Under the pieces are notes generated by a model. The model saw only the letters and a program-made list of their open reading frames with translations, had not been told where the DNA came from and did no database searches. A DNA stretch of 64,000 nucleotides, from positions 1,116,001 through 1,180,000 of the forward strand of contig CBDDOY010000001.1 of NCBI GenBank assembly GCA_965232165.1. The letters run 5' to 3'. The position numbers and the translations under genes were made by a program. Below are positions 17,736 to 26,900 of this stretch, one piece after another. Numbering within the stretch: position 1 is the first letter of the stretch; the number at the start of each line of letters is the position of its first letter. The stretch comes from UBA2779 sp965232165. GTDB lineage: Bacteria; Spirochaetota; Spirochaetia; DSM-2461.

Positions 17736-19408
17736 ATAATCGCTTTGAAAAATGGTTCAACCCGCAACCCTCCTGCGGAGACTCCGCCGGACAGCGGAGT
17801 ATAATCGCTTTGAAAAATGGTTCAACCCGCAACAAGTTCGGTGAGCCGGACGGGATTTATTATAGTATAATCGCTTTGAAAAATGGTTCAACCCGCAACA
17901 ATGTGTGCGTTCAGCCTGCCTTTGTTATCAGTATAATCGCTTTGAAAAATGGTTCAACCCGCAACACTGGCAAGGGGCGAGGGAATGCATTTCACAGTAT
18001 AATCGCTTTGAAAAATGGTTCAACCCGCAACCTCGCGTCAGCTCTGTAGCAGACCCCAGCAAGTATAATCGCTTTGAAAAATGGTTCAACCCGCAACGAT
18101 ATTGGTTCATCATTTGATGAACTGTAGTATAATCGCTTTGAAAAATGGTTCAACCCGCAACAGCTGTAGTACATCCCCTAGATGTACCTGAGTATAATCG
18201 CTTTGAAAAATGGTTCAACCCGCAACAATTCTCACCCACATAGCCAAAGGCCAGTGAGTATAATCGCTTTGAAAAATGGTTCAACCCGCAACTTATCATC
18301 AGGAATGGTGACAAAGTGTATAAGTATAATCGCTTTGAAAAATGGTTCAACCCGCAACCTTGTTTTCCATTTATAGATTCTAAGTTTAAGTATAATCGCT
18401 TTGAAAAATGGTTCAACCCGCAACAATCTTCTCGAAACAGAAATAACAATCATAGTATAATCGCTTTGAAAAATGGTTCAACCCGCAACAATCTTCTCGA
18501 AACAGAAATAACAATCATAGTATAATCGCTTTGAAAAATGGTTCAACCCGCAACATATGTAACGGATCCTTTGAGACTTCCAATAGTATAATCGCTTTGA
18601 AAAATGGTTCAACCCGCAACTTATCATCAGGAATGGTGACAAAGTGTATAAGTATAATCGCTTTGAAAAATGGTTCAACCCGCAACCTTGTTTTCCATTT
18701 ATAGATTCTAAGTTTAAGTATAATCGCTTTGAAAAATGGTTCAACCCGCAACAATCTTCTCGAAACAGAAATAACAATCATAGTATAATCGCTTTGAAAA
18801 ATGGTTCAACCCGCAACATATGTAACGGATCCTTTGAGACTTCCAATAGTATAATCGCTTTGAAAAATGGTTCAACCCGCAACACGTAAGTTATATATAT
18901 AACCTTGTAACTTAGTATAATCGCTTTGAAAAATGGTTCAACCCGCAACGCGGAGCGAGAGCGTGTGTTACGTTTGCGAGTATAATCGCTTTGAAAAATG
19001 GTTCAACCCGCAACAAATGAATATATGTTATAATTTTGATTTCCAGTATAATCGCTTTGAAAAATGGTTCAACCCGCAACTGTGGCAGCGGCGTATACCG
19101 GAGCGGTCCAGTATAATCGCTTTGAAAAATGGTTCAACCCGCAACCCCGCCCGTCCGGCCATGAGCGAGCTGCCCAGTATAATCGCTTTGAAAAATGGTT
19201 CAACCCGCAACGCACAAAATCATACTGAAGTATGATAAAATAGTATAATCGCTTTGAAAAATGGTTCAACCCGCAACTGTGGCAGCGGCGTATACCGGAG
19301 CGGTCCAGTATAATCGCTTTGAAAAATGGTTCAACCCGCAACACAAGATGGCCTGTCGATTCCAGGTCTCCCAGTATAATCGCTTTGAAAAATGGTTCAA
19401 CCCGCAAC
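17733..19408 (-). CRISPR. Type II-C CRISPR array, 26 repeats and 25 spacers
   Basis: The 36-base repeat (plus strand starts AGTATAATCGC and ends ACCCGCAAC) occurs 26 times and I saw no degenerate copy at either end. Spacers are 29-30 bases. The tracrRNA anti-repeat shows that crRNA is read from the minus strand, so the repeat begins GTTGCGGG in RNA sense. Only 19 spacers are unique. A block of four neighbouring spacers (starting TTATCATC, CTTGTTTT, AATCTTCT and ATATGTAA) is present twice, one of them a third time, and the spacer starting TGTGGCAGCG occurs twice. Read from the minus strand, each repeat carries TTGAAC-16-TATACT. Confidence 0.98.
19373..19400 (-). promoter_or_regulatory. Repeat-internal promoter (one of 26; leader-proximal copy shown)
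   Basis: On the minus strand the repeat holds TTGAAC, 16 bases, then TATACT as its last six bases. Transcription would begin about 7 bases into the next spacer, leaving a 22-24 nt guide. The same arrangement is known in the Neisseria type II-C system, where crRNAs are made without processing of a long precursor. Confidence 0.6.
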
Positions 19409-19477
19409 ACGGCAAGTGACTTCTTAAACGAGTTGTCAGTGAAAATACTCATCTTATGCAAAAGAATATTGATTTAA

Positions 19478-19957
19478 TTGAAGAAAGGAGATCATGGAGG
19501 AGTAACGATAGATATAGAATTAATAGCTGAACAGATAGAAGAGATCCTCAACTGGAATATGGACTATCTGTCTTTCATCAAGGACAGCACGTTTGCCAGG
19601 CGAAGACTGAAAGGCAAAGTACATGTCAGTCAAGATTTCAGTCAGCCTGAATGCGATAACACGTATTACTTAGCATTTAAGCAGGTAGATGACAGCATTG
19701 TATTCGGCATTGATGAGACTAGTTCCGAAATGTTCGTTGTCAGCAATACTGGATTCACAGAAGAAGATGATGTGGCAGTGCCGGAAGCGCTGATTATACT
19801 AATGGGCACCTCTAAAAAACCCCATTTAGTTCTTGACTCGAACTTTTCCGCCGCTACTGCGTTGTCAAAATGCTCACGTAGCCCAGTTGCGCTTGAGCTT
19901 TTGCCGCCTTGTATCGACAAAAAATTTCTTCGTCAATTTCCTAAAGCTGTTTCTTAG
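19478..19957 (+). CDS. Hypothetical protein next to the CRISPR array, C-terminus supplied by a repeat element
   Basis: The frame opens at a TTG at 19478. The more natural ATG after AAAGGAG (19493) runs into a stop after three codons, so the true start is unclear or frameshifted. Residues 10-109 (IDIELIAEQIEEILNWNMDYLSFI to AVPEALIILM) look like a real acidic soluble protein of unknown family. From about residue 110 to the end the coding sequence is the family A repeat (19804-19965), so the original C-terminus has been replaced. No function can be given. Confidence 0.5.
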   Translation: MKKGDHGGVTIDIELIAEQIEEILNWNMDYLSFIKDSTFARRRLKGKVHVSQDFSQPECDNTYYLAFKQVDDSIVFGIDETSSEMFVVSNTGFTEEDDVAVPEALIILMGTSKKPHLVLDSNFSAATALSKCSRSPVALELLPPCIDKKFLRQFPKAVS

Positions 19958-19965
19958 AGGTGCCC
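19804..19965. repeat. MITE-like repeat, family A, copy 1
   Basis: A 162-base element bounded by GGGCACCTCTAA and TTAGAGGTGCCC, a 12-base inverted repeat. Its inside, in reverse, matches the copy at 58344-58537 (AATTTCTTCGTC, CAAGCGCAACTGGG, CGTGAGC). It is too short to code for a transposase. Confidence 0.75.
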
Positions 19966-20167
19966 TAATGATAGTATCTTCTTTAAGATGGGGGGGGGTA
20001 TGGTCATATACTTGTTTTTCACCGAACTATAATCTTCAGTGCACTATGACAAGCTTACATATACTGTTCGATGAGTTTGGCAGGTGAAATTTAGACTTTT
20101 GCATATCATGATTCACTAGGAGGCTACAGGCTCCTAGTGGGCTGTCCACAACAAATTACCGAATGCC

Positions 20168-20300
20168 AGGCGCAAGGGATTGCAGCGGAAATGCCGCTGG
20201 CAGCCCCGGCGATTGGCAATGAGCCGGGGGGCAGGCTGCCAGATTAAGGCATTGGAGCAAAAAGCCCGACCCGAAGGGTTGCGCCCAAATACTGATTTTT
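20168..20300. repeat. Interspersed repeat, family C, copy 1 (reverse orientation)
   Basis: About 133 bases, with blocks GCGCAAGGGATTGCA, AAATGCCGCTGGC, CGGCGATTGGCAATGAGCC, TAAGGCATTG and CCCGACCCGAAGGGTTGCG. The same blocks occur at 28281, 39860 and 53228. The sequence contains short palindromes that can fold. The rest of 19966-20315 holds no gene. Confidence 0.8.
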
Positions 20301-20315
20301 GAATATCGCGGCACA

Positions 20316-20504
20316 CTAGATAGCTTTTTTGAGTCTTCCCGATTTCACAGCCGAGTAGCATTGCTTGCAGAGAATGAGTCTTTCATCATTGACTTCGTGT
20401 TCATAAAGCAACTTAATGCCAGATCGTTTGCAAATAGGACAATTTCCCCGACCGGAACCCGGAGTTTCCTGCTTAAGTGGTTTGCCGCGATGGGCTTTGG
20501 ACAT
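20316..20504 (-). CDS. Small zinc-ribbon protein
   Basis: 62 residues from the ATG at 20504, which has GGAGGA upstream. It starts MSKAHRGKPLKQE and contains CPIC (about 21-24) and CKQC (about 46-49), a four-cysteine zinc ribbon, then a basic end (SGRLKKAI). I recall similar short proteins from spirochaetes, but the function is unknown; nucleic-acid binding is plausible from the ribbon and charge. Confidence 0.7.
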   Translation of the reverse strand: MSKAHRGKPLKQETPGSGRGNCPICKRSGIKLLYEHEVNDERLILCKQCYSAVKSGRLKKAI

Positions 20505-20618
20505 GGATGGTTCCTCCAATAATGAAATCTTCTGTGAATTGTATAGTCTATCAGGGGAATTAGTCAAGGAAAAAGCTCATTTATTCAGGATCGGCGAGTT
20601 ATTGAGATAATGATTTGC

Positions 20619-20647
20619 TTGACAAAGTATCCTGTGGAGAGGATAAT
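20619..20647 (+). promoter_or_regulatory. Strong sigma70-type promoter upstream of the transporter-cyclase operon
   Basis: TTGACA (20619-20624), 17 bases, GATAAT (20642-20647): eleven of twelve consensus bases. The next gene on this strand starts at 20942, so the leader would be near 290 nt. No intact gene lies in 20648-20941. I could not identify a riboswitch there. Confidence 0.6.
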
Positions 20648-20941
20648 TACCGAACGAACAGACTGTTTGTCAATTCGGGGGATCAAAGAATCGTCAGGGA
20701 CTGGCAGTGAAGCGGTCAATTGTAGACAGTTGTGTTGATTTATGGTAACCTTAAGTATGTTTTTTGTATATCCGGCGAAGAAGCTTTGCCGCTTCAAGGA
20801 GTCAAAGGCTCAGATTTAGAAATTTCCTTATAGGGTATGTGAGCATATTGAAAATGTAGAAATAGGAACGGAGTTAAAGATGATGTCGGAGACAGAATTT
20901 TGTTTCTAGGTATCCATATAAATATCGAATAGGAGTTATAT

Positions 20942-21775
20942 ATGAGAAAATTTCCAAGGTTAGCAGTCGTATTTCTAATGCTTCTGTGGGTAGCACAGTA
21001 CGCAAGTTCGCAACAAAGTCCACCGGCGCTTGAGTTTCAAAGAATCATTGACCGCGGCAAGTTGATTGTGGCTATTCATTCAAAAGATCAGCCGCCCTTT
21101 TTCTTTGTTGATGACAACAATGAACTCATTGGATTTGATATCGAACTCGCAAAGGGATTGGCGAAGGAAATTGGAGTGAGTGCCGAATTCAATAGAGAGG
21201 CGCAGGGATTCAATGATCTGGTCGATATAGTAGATAGGAGTGAAGCCGATATGGCAATCAGCAAACTCAGCAGAACATTGAAGCGGTCAAAGATAGTCAA
21301 GTATTCAATGCCATATATCATTTTTCGGCAGGCCCTCGTGGTTAATCGGCTAGAACTCGCGAAAAAAGCTCCTTCCAATGATGATATTCCCCCTTTTATC
21401 AAGGATTTCACAGGGAAGCTTGGAGTTATTGCCAATTCATCTTATGTAAACTATGCTAAGAAAAATTTCCCAAGATCAACTATAGTGGAACTCCCCACCT
21501 GGAATGATGTCGTTGAAGCGGTATTTGCAGGTGAAATACTAGCTGGATATAGAGACGAATTAGAGATTAAAAAAATAATCAAAGCAAGAAATGACGCATC
21601 CTTAAAAGTCAACAGCATAATTATCAAAGATGAAATAGACCCAATAGCAATTGCAATCAAACGCGACAATGATCAGCTCCTATATTGGGTCAACTTATAT
21701 CTAGAAACTCTGAATATCAGGATTAATGCCGATCAGTTGCTTGATAGGTATCCTCAGATATTTGAATTGAAATAA
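20942..21775 (+). CDS. Periplasmic amino-acid-type solute-binding protein (SBP_bac_3)
   Basis: 277 residues, start supported by AGGAG. A signal peptide (about residues 1-23, RKFPRLAVVFLMLLWVAQYASS) leads into a family 3 binding protein: ELIGFDIELAKGLAKEIGV, ADMAISKLSRTLKRSKIVKYSMPY and a C-terminal helix region. These proteins bind polar amino acids. It has no ABC permease or ATPase beside it; the next gene is a secondary transporter that carries a similar domain. It may present the ligand to that transporter or to the cyclase receptor (inference). Confidence 0.85.
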   Translation: MRKFPRLAVVFLMLLWVAQYASSQQSPPALEFQRIIDRGKLIVAIHSKDQPPFFFVDDNNELIGFDIELAKGLAKEIGVSAEFNREAQGFNDLVDIVDRSEADMAISKLSRTLKRSKIVKYSMPYIIFRQALVVNRLELAKKAPSNDDIPPFIKDFTGKLGVIANSSYVNYAKKNFPRSTIVELPTWNDVVEAVFAGEILAGYRDELEIKKIIKARNDASLKVNSIIIKDEIDPIAIAIKRDNDQLLYWVNLYLETLNIRINADQLLDRYPQIFELK

Positions 21776-21790
21776 GGAGGGATTGATACT

Positions 21791-23905
21791 GTGAAAACAA
21801 AAAATCAACCTAGTTTAAGTTTTCTGAAAAATCCTATGACCATTCTCCTCTCAATCGCTATAGCCATTGTTCTTGGTTTATTAGGCAGCAAAGGCGACAT
21901 GAATGCCAAGGTCGATCAACGCACAATATATGATTGGGTTAATCTCCTTGTGACATTGTTCACACCTTTAGGGGGGATGTATCTCAATATGCTCAGGATG
22001 ACGGTGTATCCTATCCTGATAGCTGCAATTGTATCGAGTATTGCCGGACTTGTGAAATCACCAGAAATTGGCAGATTTCTTTCAAGAATGCTTATATGCT
22101 TTGGGGCAATGCTTCTGTTCACAGCGTTATTGGGAACCACGGCGGGGATAGTTGGCAGACCTGGGGCAGGACTTAGCGAGGAAGCCAAAGCAACCCTTGG
22201 CAAGAGCATTGAGAAATCTGAATACAAAGCCGACATCGAGATAGCGTTGGCAGAGGATCAGGTTCCAAAGGAAAGATCAAATTTTATTAATTTCTTTGTC
22301 AACATTATTCCTAGAAATATTTTTAAATCTCTGGTGGATGAACTGGCCTTGCAGCTTGTGATTTTTTCGATATTTTTTGGGATTGCCGCCGGCATGATTA
22401 GGGGCGAGAGAAGTGAGTTTATCGTAACGGTATTTGAGGGACTTTTTAAGGCTTTCCAGACTATTATTAGCTGGCTGATGTATCTGCTTCCAATCGGACT
22501 TATTTTTCTAATCGCCGGTCAGATAACTTCAAGCCAGAAATTCTTTGAATTATTGAGTGCAATGATAAGGTTCATTGTTTTATTCTACATTGTTGGAATT
22601 ATGGTATTAGTAATAAATACTATCATCATTTGGAGAAGAAGCAAGGAAAAATTAAGCGTAGTTTTCAAGGAGCTTCTTGATCCAATAATTATTGCACTAG
22701 CCACAAGAAGCAGTTTCGCTACACTTCCGTCAGCGATGAAGGCTCTTAATCAAAAATTAGGTTTCTTCGAGAGCACGACCAAACTCTATATCCCTCTCGG
22801 AATTACTTTGGGCCGTTTCGGCAATATTCTATACTTCGCACTTGCCGCAATGTTTGTTAATCAGCTATATGCCTCATCCCTGACTATAGGCGGTTTTTTT
22901 ATCGTTCTCGTTGGCAGTGTTTTTGCGGGAACAGCTACTGCCGGTGCGACGGGGCTTTCAACTTTGGCGCTGATGAGCATTGTCCTTGAGCCTCTTGGGT
23001 TGCCCGTAGAAGCAGTTCTGATTCTTTTTATGACAATAGATACTATTATTGACCCCTTGCGGACACTGCTCATTGTGCATACAAACATGGCAGTTAATAC
23101 ATTGGTTGCCGGCAAGGTGCTGAAAGGAGATCGGAGAAACCAGATAAGAGACGAAAATGACCCAATAACAAGGGATTCTCTGATCGATAGGATACGAAAC
23201 AAAGGCGAAATTGTTTTGGCAATTCGAAAGGAAAACATCCCATTATTCCATTATGAAACTGATGAAAGTGAATTTGGCGGCTTTGATATTGATCTGGCAA
23301 GGAAAATCGCCAGTGAATTCGAGGTGAAGCTTAGAATCGATAACAGCGCAGAAACAACGACTGATATCATAAGTATGCTCGCAGGCCATAAGGCGGATTT
23401 CTCTATATCAAGACTGAAAATGACTGATTCCATCAAGGATCAAATATGTGCGACAAATCCCTATTTGATTTTCCACAGGGCATTGCTGGTAAGTAAGGAT
23501 ATGATCCAGGGCAGAAATATTAAGACCACAATAGCTACACATGTCGGAAGAGTCTGTGTGCGGAAAGAATCATATCTTTTTGTTTCAGCATTGCATCTCT
23601 TTCCGGAGGCTGATGTCAAAGAGTATGCAGATTATGACGATATGACCAAGGCTGTGCTTAGAGATGAAAAGCTGATTGCCTATGGATGTGAAGTGGATTT
23701 TCATTTGACCTTGAAAAATTTATCGCATCAACAGAGAGAAAGCCTCAGGGTTGTTACACTCCGTAATTCCGAGGAAGGCTATATCATAGCATTGCCAAAG
23801 GATTTCAGTTCATCGGCTTACATATTTAATAAAGTGATCGAGAAAAACAAAATCGGTATTGATCCTGAACGGTTCATTGCTAAGTATGACAGTGCCCTAG
23901 CATAA
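21791..23905 (+). CDS. DAACS-type symporter fused to a C-terminal solute-binding domain
   Basis: 704 residues, GTG start with AAGGAGGG upstream. Residues 1 to about 440 form a sodium:dicarboxylate (SDF) transporter with several membrane spans, the serine-rich RSSFATLPSAMKAL loop and the late DPLRTLLIVHTNMAVNTLV helix. The usual NMDGT sodium-binding motif is replaced by GRFGNILYF. After a linker, residues about 455-700 are a family 3 binding protein (SLIDRIRNKGEIVLAIRKE, GGFDIDLARKIASEF, KADFSISRLKMTDSI) without a signal peptide. The next gene starts five bases after its stop. A secondary carrier fused to a binding protein is rare. It might be a transporter or a receptor. Confidence 0.85.
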   Translation: MKTKNQPSLSFLKNPMTILLSIAIAIVLGLLGSKGDMNAKVDQRTIYDWVNLLVTLFTPLGGMYLNMLRMTVYPILIAAIVSSIAGLVKSPEIGRFLSRMLICFGAMLLFTALLGTTAGIVGRPGAGLSEEAKATLGKSIEKSEYKADIEIALAEDQVPKERSNFINFFVNIIPRNIFKSLVDELALQLVIFSIFFGIAAGMIRGERSEFIVTVFEGLFKAFQTIISWLMYLLPIGLIFLIAGQITSSQKFFELLSAMIRFIVLFYIVGIMVLVINTIIIWRRSKEKLSVVFKELLDPIIIALATRSSFATLPSAMKALNQKLGFFESTTKLYIPLGITLGRFGNILYFALAAMFVNQLYASSLTIGGFFIVLVGSVFAGTATAGATGLSTLALMSIVLEPLGLPVEAVLILFMTIDTIIDPLRTLLIVHTNMAVNTLVAGKVLKGDRRNQIRDENDPITRDSLIDRIRNKGEIVLAIRKENIPLFHYETDESEFGGFDIDLARKIASEFEVKLRIDNSAETTTDIISMLAGHKADFSISRLKMTDSIKDQICATNPYLIFHRALLVSKDMIQGRNIKTTIATHVGRVCVRKESYLFVSALHLFPEADVKEYADYDDMTKAVLRDEKLIAYGCEVDFHLTLKNLSHQQRESLRVVTLRNSEEGYIIALPKDFSSSAYIFNKVIEKNKIGIDPERFIAKYDSALA

Positions 23906-23909
23906 TGAG

Positions 23910-26900
23910 ATGAAAATAGCTCAAACGATAGATAATAATTTATTGGATAAGGATAGTTTTAGCTTTTTAACTAATCCTATATTCTTAATCATATCAATAA
24001 CAGGTGCAGTACCCCTAGGGCTGTTGATCCGGAAGTTTACTCAAGTCGCTTCCGACAGTTCACTTTATAATGTATTCAATGGAATAAACCTGGTGCTATT
24101 TTCTGTGGGGGGATTGTATCTAAGCCTATTAGAAATGGTGATTTATCCCATTGTTCTATCGGCGATAATATCCAGCCTTGCAGGGGTGATGAAGTCAAAA
24201 TACTTGGGGCAATTTATACTAAGATTTATTCTAGTATTTATGGGATTTTATTTCATCTTCAGCATTGCTGGTGTGATCAGCGGAACCCTTTTTAACGTCG
24301 GTGGAGGGTTTAGCAATGAAAAACTTCAGGTAATAGGTGAAATTGTAGAGAAGGCATCTGAAGAACTTGAAGTTTCGTTGGCTGTTCCAATTGAGCATAC
24401 AAGAAGCAGCAATTTTTTCCTGTTCCTGATCAATATGTTTCCAAAAAATATTTTTACAGCTCTAGTAAATGATATAAAAATTCAAGTCGTTGTTTTTGCA
24501 ATCATGTTTGGTATAGCTGTAGGAATGATTCAGGGGAAAACCGGCGGGTATATTATCCAGCTATTTTCTAACACTTTGGACGTTTTCCGAGAAATAACTA
24601 ATTGGATATTGTACATATTGCCAATAGGTATTTTCTGTCTGCTGGCAAATCAGATAGCGACAGCAGGCACTGGAATGCTGTTGGCCATGACAAGATTTAT
24701 ACTGGTTTTTTTCTCTGTGGCACTATTTCTGATCATATTTAATACACTTATTATTTGGAAAAGAAGTAGAAAGAGATTCACCTATGTTTGCAAAGCTTTA
24801 TTGGATCCCATCGTAGTTTCTCTAGCCTCAAGAAACAGTTTTGCCACATTGCCTGTGGCTGTGAAAGCTATGGATAAGAGGCTTAATTTTTTTGAAAAAA
24901 CAAGTAGTTTGCTATTGCCATTTGGAACAGCTATAGGCCGTTTTGGCAATATTCTGTATTTTTCATTAGCTGCAGTATTTGTCGCACAGCTATATGGCTT
25001 AGAATTAGTGTTAGGCCAGTTTATTATAATCACAATCAGTTCGATATTGGCCGGCATTGCTACCGCCGGAGCGTCAGGGGCTGCCACTATTGGTGTCTTA
25101 GCTTTTGTACTCGTTCCTCTTAGATTGCCAGCTGAAGCTATCATTACAGTGTTTATTGCTATCGACGTGCTTGTGGATCCAATAAGAACTCTGCTGATAG
25201 TCCATACCAATATGGCGGCTACATCTTTGATAGCCGAACCCAGGGCTGCCGAGGGAGATAGAAGACTAACCGCCGGCAGGATTAAGCCGCTCATATCACT
25301 GAGAGCCAGTGTTGTTGTGCTTATAATCGCATCCATTGCGTTGTCAGGTGTAACAACATTCGTGGCGGCATATCAGGGCAGTAAGCGTAGCGTATATTAT
25401 ATAGCTGAGAATATGGTGCAAGAAATGACAAATGCTGTTGCCGATAAAACCACCAGTTATATGAAGAGTGCTGAGGCAATTGCTCAAGAATTGAAGTATC
25501 TGCTTGAAGAGGATGATTTCAATTTGGACAATGAGGAAAAATTTTTACAGCTACTGCGTGAAATTCTTCAAATAAATGATGAGATTGGATCAGTTTATCT
25601 TGGAACAACTGAAGGCTCTTATGCAATGACAAAAAGGATGCTTGATGGGAGCTATAGCTATAGGGTAATTGAGCGTTCCGACGAAAATGTGGCCATTAAT
25701 TGGACACATGAGAATAGTGCAAATGCTAAATTTTTCAAGGATGAAATACTGCCTGTTGATGAAGGATATGATCCTCGATCTAGAGGTTGGTATAAATTAG
25801 CACTGGATAAAAATGAGCTGATTTGGGAGGATGTGTACGTCTTTTCATCGGACCGAATACCCGGTGTCACATGTGCCATACCTGTCTACAAAGAAAATGA
25901 TGAATTGATAGGAGTGCTTGGTGTTGATATAGGCATTGCGGAATTCTCATTCTTTCTGGGCGATCTTTCATTGAGTAAAACAGGGGAGGCTGTTCTCCTC
26001 AATAACAAAGATGAGATAATTGCAGTAGGCACTGATAAATCAGAAGGCATGGATGTGCTTGAGAAATTCATAAGCAGGAATCCGAATATTGATAAATTAG
26101 AATTAATTCTGGCCGAAGAATCCGAAGACAAAGTAATAAGAGAGTCCTACTTGGCTTATCAGCACTTCAGGGGTACTCAGCAGCTTCCTGTTTTCACTGT
26201 CAATGGAGAGAAATATATATCATTCTATAATAGATTTGCCCCGAATGATTATTTCAAGTGGTCAATCGGCATCGTGATTCCTGAGAAAATCTTGATGGCA
26301 CAGGTAAATCGTAATAATGTCATTGTAATAACGCTTGCATCATTATTCATTGTCATATCTCTTCTTTTTGGATTGAGTTTTTCAAAATCAATCTCAAAAC
26401 CGCTATACAAGCTATCTCAAGAAATGGAAAAGGTGCGAGCTTTCTCTCTTGATGACATCGAAGATGTTTCTTCTGTAATCAAGGAAGTCAATGAGATGCA
26501 TCATTCATTTATAAACATGGTTACAGGGTTGCGCTCATTCAATAAATACGTTCCTTCCAATCTCGTGTCCAAGTTGATTGGCCTTGGCAAGGAAGCCGTT
26601 ATAGGGGGAGAAAAAAGAACACTGACTTTGTTCTTCTCCGACATAAAAGATTTTACTTCGATTTCCGAACAATTAGATCCAGAACTTCTTGTTGAGGGTC
26701 TTGAGAAATACCTCAGTATAATGAGTAGAACAATCATTAAGAATTCCGGCACGGTAGACAAATACATGGGTGATGGAATAATGGCATTCTGGGGAGCACC
26801 GGATGAGGTGAAAGATCATGCCGTGCTAGCATGCTATACCGCTCTCGAATGCCAGGCTGTTTTGAAAGATATCGCAAGGAAAAATCCTGAGAGTATCCTG

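Noticed and set aside
17810..18889. Several open frames through the CRISPR array encoding repeated NRFEKWFNPQ-like or GLNHFSKRLY-like peptides
   Set aside because: They are the repeat translated in different frames; no start signals or family.
19990..19998. Nine-G run as a phase-variation switch
   Set aside because: No convincing gene contains or follows it.
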